From UBA5603 sp964501315 (lineage in GTDB: Bacteria > Bacillota_I > Bacilli_A > Izemoplasmatales > Hujiaoplasmataceae), in the NCBI GenBank assembly GCA_964501315.1, contig CAZCSO010000014.1, positions 1 to 39,448 on the forward strand: 39,448 nucleotides of DNA. The letters are read 5' to 3'. The position numbers and the translations under genes were made by a program. Below the pieces are notes generated by a model. It was not told the DNA's origin and made no database searches. It was given only the letters and a program-made list of their open reading frames with translations. Below are positions 35,362 to 39,448 of this stretch, in pieces (the stretch's first letter is position 1; each line of letters begins with the position of its first letter).

Positions 35362-35370
35362 ATTATATCA
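35362..35370 (-). promoter_or_regulatory. Extended -10 element before the glycosylase gene
   Basis: Minus-strand TGATATAAT (35370 to 35362). If used, transcription would start near 35355, giving an almost leaderless message. Confidence 0.45.
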
Positions 35371-35443
35371 AATTCGATAACGTAAGACTATGGATTTACC
35401 AGTAATTCTTGCCTTTTTTTACGAAAAATCACGTTGTTTAGGA

Positions 35444-35472
35444 TTGTCAAAAAGACTGTGTCATGATACAAT
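35444..35472 (+). promoter_or_regulatory. tRNA-Gln promoter
   Basis: TTGTCA (35444-35449), exactly 17 nt, TACAAT (35467-35472), 20 nt before the mature tRNA 5' end. Confidence 0.85.
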
Positions 35473-35491
35473 GATGAAGCAAACTTCAGAT

Positions 35492-35566
35492 TGGGCTATG
35501 GCCAAGTGGTTAAGGCAACGGACTCTGAATCCGTCACCGAGAGTTCAAATCTCTCTAGCCCTGCCA
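35492..35566 (+). tRNA. tRNA-Gln, anticodon CUG
   Basis: 75 nt with encoded CCA. Acceptor TGGGCTA/TAGCCCT, D-stem GCC/GGC, anticodon stem ACGGA/TCCGT around loop CTCTGAA (anticodon CTG, reading CAG), T-arm GAGAG-TTCAAAT-CTCTC, discriminator G. The first acceptor position is U1 opposite U72 rather than the usual U1-A72; unpaired or weak position 1 is compatible with tRNA-Gln identity. Stand-alone gene with its own promoter and terminator. Confidence 0.93.
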
Positions 35567-35577
35567 ATCGAAATTCT

Positions 35578-35616
35578 GTCTTTTATCGAATTAACCGTTC
35601 GATAGAAGACTTTTTT
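35578..35616 (+). terminator. tRNA-Gln terminator
   Basis: 13-bp stem GTCTTTTATCGAA (35578-35590) / TTCGATAGAAGAC (35598-35610) with one G-U pair, 7-nt loop, six U. Confidence 0.88.
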
Positions 35617-35652
35617 ATTATGATATTGATGAATGAAAAGTTTATTTTTTCG

Positions 35653-35661
35653 TGATATAAT
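35653..35661 (+). promoter_or_regulatory. Extended -10 promoter of the GNAT operon
   Basis: TGATATAAT (35653-35661) without a good -35, 29 nt before the GNAT start. Confidence 0.6.
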
Positions 35662-35690
35662 GTCATTATCATGGTTTATGAGGTAACAAG

Positions 35691-36164
35691 ATGCTGAAAA
35701 CGCAACGACTGACGCTTTACCCAGTTTCCAATGCTGTACTAGCTTCGATGATTGAAAAAGAGTCTGATAGCGAATTAAGACAAGCTTACACTGAAATGCT
35801 GAAAGGCTGCTTGAACAATCCGCTTCAACGCATTTGGTATACGGTGTGGGTCATCGAAAAATCCGATACGCATCAATGGATTGGCGATTTTGCATTCAAA
35901 GGAATCGACGAAGCCGGAAAGATTGAAATCGGGTATGGTTTAAAGCCTGAACACCAGAAACAAGGCTACATGCGTGAAGCGTTAGCAGCGATTGTTCAAT
36001 GGGCTCGCATTCAGCTAGAAGTCCGTTGTATTGAAGCCGAAACAGAACCGGATAATCATGCGTCAAGAAACGTCTTACTAAGCGTGGGATTTCTACCGAA
36101 TGGCATCATGGGTCAAGAAGGACCGCGGTATGCATATCCATTTTTAAAAGATCACTCGAGGTGA
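35691..36164 (+). CDS. GNAT-family N-acetyltransferase
   Basis: 157 aa, single GNAT domain of the RimJ/RimL-like branch (N-terminal LKTQRLTLYPV). The acetyl-CoA loop, motif A, reads KPEHQKQGYMREAL, and motif B follows (NHASRNVLLSVGF). Acceptor substrate unknown. GAGGT site before ATG 35691. First gene of a three-gene set; the next start lies 5 nt past its stop. Confidence 0.85.
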   Translation: MLKTQRLTLYPVSNAVLASMIEKESDSELRQAYTEMLKGCLNNPLQRIWYTVWVIEKSDTHQWIGDFAFKGIDEAGKIEIGYGLKPEHQKQGYMREALAAIVQWARIQLEVRCIEAETEPDNHASRNVLLSVGFLPNGIMGQEGPRYAYPFLKDHSR

Positions 36165-36169
36165 ACGAC

Positions 36170-36895
36170 ATGAAGACGTTTGAATCCATACGCAATTTGA
36201 TCGAGAATAGTTTAACTCAAGCCGGTAGTATTGGTACCCAACAAGAACGATGGATTCATCAAGCCATCAAGTATTACCTCTCCGACGACCCCATGACACA
36301 TGAAATCGCGATGGATGGGTACGTCGTCGATGTGTTGCTCGACGGTGAAATTTATGAAGTTCAAACGGGCGCAGTTTGGAAATTAACCAAGAAATTAGTG
36401 CATTTTTTACCGCATTATCCCGTTCATGTGGTCATTCCACTCATCTATAAGAAGACAACGATTACGTTGAATGAATACGGCATCAAACTTTCAGAACGGA
36501 AGTCTCCCAGAGTTGCTAAATTACAGCACATTGCTCTCATCATTGAACCTTTGTTTTCGTTGCTAAATAATCCGAATTTATCCGTGATGGTGGTGATGAT
36601 TGAGGTCGATGAATATCGTCGCAAAAGCGAATTGGTGGACCGAAAATTATGGACAGAACGAATTCCCAAAGGAACGCCAATCATCCATACGTTTCATCGA
36701 CGTGACGATTATAAGCTATTCTTACCTGAAACGTTACCCAACCAATTCACACGAACCGATTATCAAACCCATGTCCGACTTTCTTCTTCAGCTGCAATGG
36801 CAATGATGCGATTGCTCACGTCCGTGGGGCTACTAGAACAAGTCGGCAAACAAGGACGTTACCATTTATATCAGCGACGACAGGAGACCGTATGA
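36170..36895 (+). CDS. PD-(D/E)XK-like conserved protein with C-terminal winged helix
   Basis: 241 aa. Residues 25-125 resemble a PD-(D/E)XK fold: an early helix with E45, D54 in YVVDVLL, and EVQT with Glu63 and Gln65 (an E-x-Q form of E-x-K), then LVHFLPHYPVHVVIPL and the RKSPR block. It matches a widespread uncharacterised family (I believe DUF8091) with the order D...EIQT, PVxVVYP, KSP, LP-x-x-FT. The last 60 residues look like a winged helix. Catalysis is unproven. GAGG gives 8-nt spacing to ATG 36170; a GTG at 36161 overlapping the GNAT stop is possible. Its stop overlaps the next ATG. Confidence 0.7.
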   Translation: MKTFESIRNLIENSLTQAGSIGTQQERWIHQAIKYYLSDDPMTHEIAMDGYVVDVLLDGEIYEVQTGAVWKLTKKLVHFLPHYPVHVVIPLIYKKTTITLNEYGIKLSERKSPRVAKLQHIALIIEPLFSLLNNPNLSVMVVMIEVDEYRRKSELVDRKLWTERIPKGTPIIHTFHRRDDYKLFLPETLPNQFTRTDYQTHVRLSSSAAMAMMRLLTSVGLLEQVGKQGRYHLYQRRQETV

Positions 36896-38277
36896 TACGA
36901 TATCCATCATTTAGTGATTCACATGTCCATTTTTTAGGAATGGGATACCAAGCGAGCATTCACGATTGTCATGTCTACACAGAAATTTCGAAGCTTATCG
37001 AAGCGCTTCGTCCTTTGGTTCGTAATCCGTTTTTTATTGGAAGAGGATGGAATCAAATCCTTTTCAAAGAAAAACGAATGCTCGATAAAAAAGATCTCAA
37101 TCAGATCTCGACCCATATTCCGATTATCTTGATTCGTCAATGCGGTCACGTTGCCTGTCTCAATGACGCCATGCTGGCGTATTGTCAACTGACCTCATCT
37201 ACAAAATTAAAAGGGTATTACGACTATGATCACGGAATCGTCGGAGAAGAAGCATTATCAAAGGTGCTTAATTGTTTGCCCAATCCGTCCGATGAGCAAT
37301 TATTAACTTACTTGAAGAAAGCCGATTCCATCTGTTTAGCGAATGGGATTACGCAAGTTGCGAGTGACGATTTGATTCAGTTCAATTTACCGTATGCGAC
37401 CATTATCAAGGCGTTTCAAGACGCGTATGCATCCAATGACCTTCATGTGAAGATAACCGAGCAAGTCCACATTCGTTCCGTAATGGAACTTAAAAAAATG
37501 TTAGAAGAGAATGCCTTTTCTATTCATAACGCTCATTTTGCAATGGGACCTATCAAGTTGCTCGCAGATGGAAGTCTTGGGGGAAAAACAGCTGCATTAA
37601 TCGACGGTTATGAGGATGATCCTTCGAATCATGGCATTCAGTATTTCACAGATCAAGAGTTGTACGATATTGTACTATTGGCGGATCAAAACGACTTGGA
37701 CGTCGTTATTCACGCCATTGGTGACAAAGCGGCTCATCAAGCCATCAAGGCACTTGTAACAATAATCAAGCAATCCAAACGTAGTCAACACCATCATGCC
37801 TTGATTCACGCTCAAGTTATCCAAGAAGAAGATTTAGCGTTGATGAAAACTTACCATATCGGTGCGTTAATTCAACCCATCTTCCTTAATAGCGATATTG
37901 AAATGGCGATCGATCGATTGGGTAAGCGGATTCAAAAGGCCTATCGGTTCAAGGATTTTTATCACTTAGGATTATCGGTTGGTTTTTCAACGGATTCACC
38001 CATTGAATCCGTCAATCCGTTTAACAATGTGATGTGTGCAATGACACAATCTTCACTTAATAATCCAGATTTAGTCTTACATCCGGATCAACGGTTTACC
38101 TTTGAAGAAGCAATGGATTGTTATCATCGACACAACCGGAATTTTATCAAACTACCAATGAATCAGGATTACATCATGATTTCTAAAAATCCTGAAACAA
38201 TCAATGCACAAGAACTGCCCACCATTGAAATTTTAGAGACATATGTTGATGGTGTATGTTATTATAAAAAGAGTTAA
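36892..38277 (+). CDS. YtcJ-like amidohydrolase
   Basis: 461 aa, metal-dependent hydrolase of amidohydrolase family 3. SDSHVHF (His11, His13) begins the barrel; RQCGHVACLN, LLADGSLGGKTAAL, VIHAIGDKAAHQA, ALIHAQVI and STDSPIESVNPF are the YtcJ landmarks, the last with the metal or acid Asp. It is shorter than usual YtcJ proteins (about 530 aa) because the N-terminal beta-sandwich strands before the barrel are missing; the first residues already enter the metal motif. Start overlaps the previous gene by 4 nt (ATGA). Substrate unknown, probably an N-acyl or amide compound. Confidence 0.85.
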   Translation: MIRYPSFSDSHVHFLGMGYQASIHDCHVYTEISKLIEALRPLVRNPFFIGRGWNQILFKEKRMLDKKDLNQISTHIPIILIRQCGHVACLNDAMLAYCQLTSSTKLKGYYDYDHGIVGEEALSKVLNCLPNPSDEQLLTYLKKADSICLANGITQVASDDLIQFNLPYATIIKAFQDAYASNDLHVKITEQVHIRSVMELKKMLEENAFSIHNAHFAMGPIKLLADGSLGGKTAALIDGYEDDPSNHGIQYFTDQELYDIVLLADQNDLDVVIHAIGDKAAHQAIKALVTIIKQSKRSQHHHALIHAQVIQEEDLALMKTYHIGALIQPIFLNSDIEMAIDRLGKRIQKAYRFKDFYHLGLSVGFSTDSPIESVNPFNNVMCAMTQSSLNNPDLVLHPDQRFTFEEAMDCYHRHNRNFIKLPMNQDYIMISKNPETINAQELPTIEILETYVDGVCYYKKS

Positions 38278-38303
38278 TAGTTCACTTTTTTAGGAGGGCT
38301 GCG

Positions 38304-39413
38304 ATGTTTTTACATGAATCGTTATTATCGTTTGATATTAATATCTTTTCAATTGTATTGCTCGGAGTTTTATGGGCGGTCATTCAAATCAAGAAAGATA
38401 TCTACCGCTACTCCACCAAACTACTAAAATGGATTATTGGACTGACGATGTTGGGTTTAATCGTTGAACCCATAACGTGGTTATACGATCCATCGACGAC
38501 TCAATTTGAATTCGTCGTCAATGTCGCCACAAATTACTTGCTTCCGCTGATTAGCCCTGTGCTGATCGGAGTGTGGGGAAGTTACCTTGATTATAAGATA
38601 TTTGAGAATCGAAAGCGGCTAAGACGACGGCTATTTTACATGTATCCTACTATGGCAACCGCAATAGTGTTGATGATTAATGCGTTTACACCCATCGTCT
38701 TTACATTTGTTAATCAAACCTATCAACCGGTTTCAACCGGATGGCTTTTACAAGTGGTCATGTTTTTGCTCTATGGCTATTTTATCATCTTTTTTTACTT
38801 CAATCGACCTCACGTTCGCGGAGCGGTCTACTACGGAGTCTTTGCGTTCTTTATGCTACCAATTATCGGATCCATCATTCAATACATCGAACCGACCTTC
38901 TTTTTCGCTTGGCCAATGTTGGCATTATGTGCGGTCGTCGTCTATATCTTTTTAGAGACCACCACGGGTATTCGCGATTACTTAACGAAACTCTATTCAC
39001 GAAGAACGCTGGAAGATTACATGATGAACTTAGCAGAAGCATCAAGACGTTTTATCGTAGTCATGATTGATTTGAATGACTTCAAAACCATCAACGACTC
39101 GTTTGGGCATCAAGCAGGCGACACGGTATTAATCGAATTTTCACAGTGTTTGAAAAAGACGTTTAATGAGGAAAAATTGATCGCACGATACGGTGGCGAT
39201 GAGTTCTTTGTGGTTGTGGAAAAACTTAATCCCGCATCCATACAAAAACGTCTGATATCGTTAAGAGAATCCTTGAAGAATAATCTCGTGTTCAAAAACG
39301 TCAATTTCACAGATTTTTCAGTGGGTATGAGCGATTACGATGGATTAAAGACGATTGATGAAATCTTTCTTGAAGCCGATCAGCGCATGTATAACGAAAA
39401 ACCCAATTCATAA
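38304..39413 (+). CDS. Membrane diguanylate cyclase (GGDEF)
   Basis: 369 aa. Seven or so membrane segments (residues about 10-217), then a GGDEF domain (about 220-365) starting RDYLTKLYSRR with signature RYGGDEF (GGDEF at 297-301). The upstream I-site position reads NEEK, not RxxD, so product inhibition is probably lacking. Makes c-di-GMP; no EAL or HD-GYP hydrolase is in the window. AGGAGGG site before ATG 38304; 26 nt after the amidohydrolase gene with no clear terminator between, so it may be the last gene of that operon. Confidence 0.9.
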   Translation: MFLHESLLSFDINIFSIVLLGVLWAVIQIKKDIYRYSTKLLKWIIGLTMLGLIVEPITWLYDPSTTQFEFVVNVATNYLLPLISPVLIGVWGSYLDYKIFENRKRLRRRLFYMYPTMATAIVLMINAFTPIVFTFVNQTYQPVSTGWLLQVVMFLLYGYFIIFFYFNRPHVRGAVYYGVFAFFMLPIIGSIIQYIEPTFFFAWPMLALCAVVVYIFLETTTGIRDYLTKLYSRRTLEDYMMNLAEASRRFIVVMIDLNDFKTINDSFGHQAGDTVLIEFSQCLKKTFNEEKLIARYGGDEFFVVVEKLNPASIQKRLISLRESLKNNLVFKNVNFTDFSVGMSDYDGLKTIDEIFLEADQRMYNEKPNS

Positions 39414-39419
39414 AAAAAT

Positions 39420-39448
39420 AGAGGAAATCCGTTAGTGGATTTCCTCTT
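39420..39448 (+). terminator. Terminator after the GGDEF gene (cut by window end)
   Basis: 10-bp perfect stem GAGGAAATCC (39421-39430) / GGATTTCCTC (39437-39446), 6-nt loop, followed by TT at the window edge. Confidence 0.75.

Noticed and set aside
35390..35605. 71-codon plus-strand frame over the tRNA gene
   Set aside because: It runs through the tRNA, its promoter and terminator; not a protein gene.
1..39448. UGA read as tryptophan (Mycoplasma code)
   Set aside because: Several genes with complete family C-termini end in TGA and tryptophans are TGG.
1..39448. CRISPR array, insertion sequence, prophage or rRNA
   Set aside because: No direct-repeat array, transposase, integrase, phage gene or rRNA sequence was recognised.

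Overview
The window looks like a scaffold from an AT-rich, low-GC Gram-positive bacterium, most likely a wall-less or Acholeplasma/Izemoplasma-type member of the Bacilli/Mollicutes. Supporting signs are strong AGGAGG ribosome sites, sigma-A type promoters, short U-tailed terminators, lipoprotein signals and a Mycoplasma/Firmicutes-type deoxynucleoside kinase. TGA is used as a normal stop (oppB, tldD, the S66 peptidase), so the code is standard and not the Mycoplasma/Spiroplasma code. A 10-base N run inside guaA shows this is a draft or metagenome assembly. The species assignment is inference.

Layout. 1-1.3 kb: a very AT-rich toxin-antitoxin remnant (intact AbrB-type antitoxin; RelE-like toxin broken by one in-frame TAG). 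1.3-5.5 kb: a deoxynucleoside kinase on the minus strand, then a guanine riboswitch controlling guaB-guaA (GMP synthesis from IMP). 5.5-12 kb: a complete oligopeptide ABC importer, oppBCDF-oppA, whose binding protein appears circularly permuted. 12-17.8 kb: a large secreted protein of unknown function, an XRE/GyrI-like regulator, a DUF1801 protein, a pirin and a lipoprotein. 17.8-24.8 kb: a two-gene unit made of a 12-TM McrB-like AAA+ protein and a zinc-ribbon partner, then a membrane protein, an MccF-like S66 peptidase and an Imm5-like putative immunity protein. 24.8-26.8 kb: an MFS carrier convergent with a YdeI/OmdA-family protein. 26.8-31.8 kb: an operon of HEPN-CBS protein, TldD, TldE, Nudix hydrolase and esterase. 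31.8-35.4 kb: a MATE exporter convergent with a diguanylate cyclase-hemerythrin protein and a family-6 type uracil/hypoxanthine DNA glycosylase. 35.4-39.4 kb: tRNA-Gln(CUG), then an operon of GNAT, a PD-(D/E)XK-like protein and a YtcJ-like amidohydrolase, and finally a second diguanylate cyclase.

How it fits together: purine salvage and GMP synthesis, peptide uptake, peptide and drug detoxification (S66 peptidase, TldD/E, MFS, MATE) and two c-di-GMP synthases, one probably tied to oxygen or diiron chemistry. The strongest candidates for undescribed biology are the membrane-anchored McrB-like/zinc-ribbon pair (18023-22274) and the permuted OppA (10167-11951). Promoters with weak -35 boxes repeatedly carry an extended TGnTATAAT -10 element.
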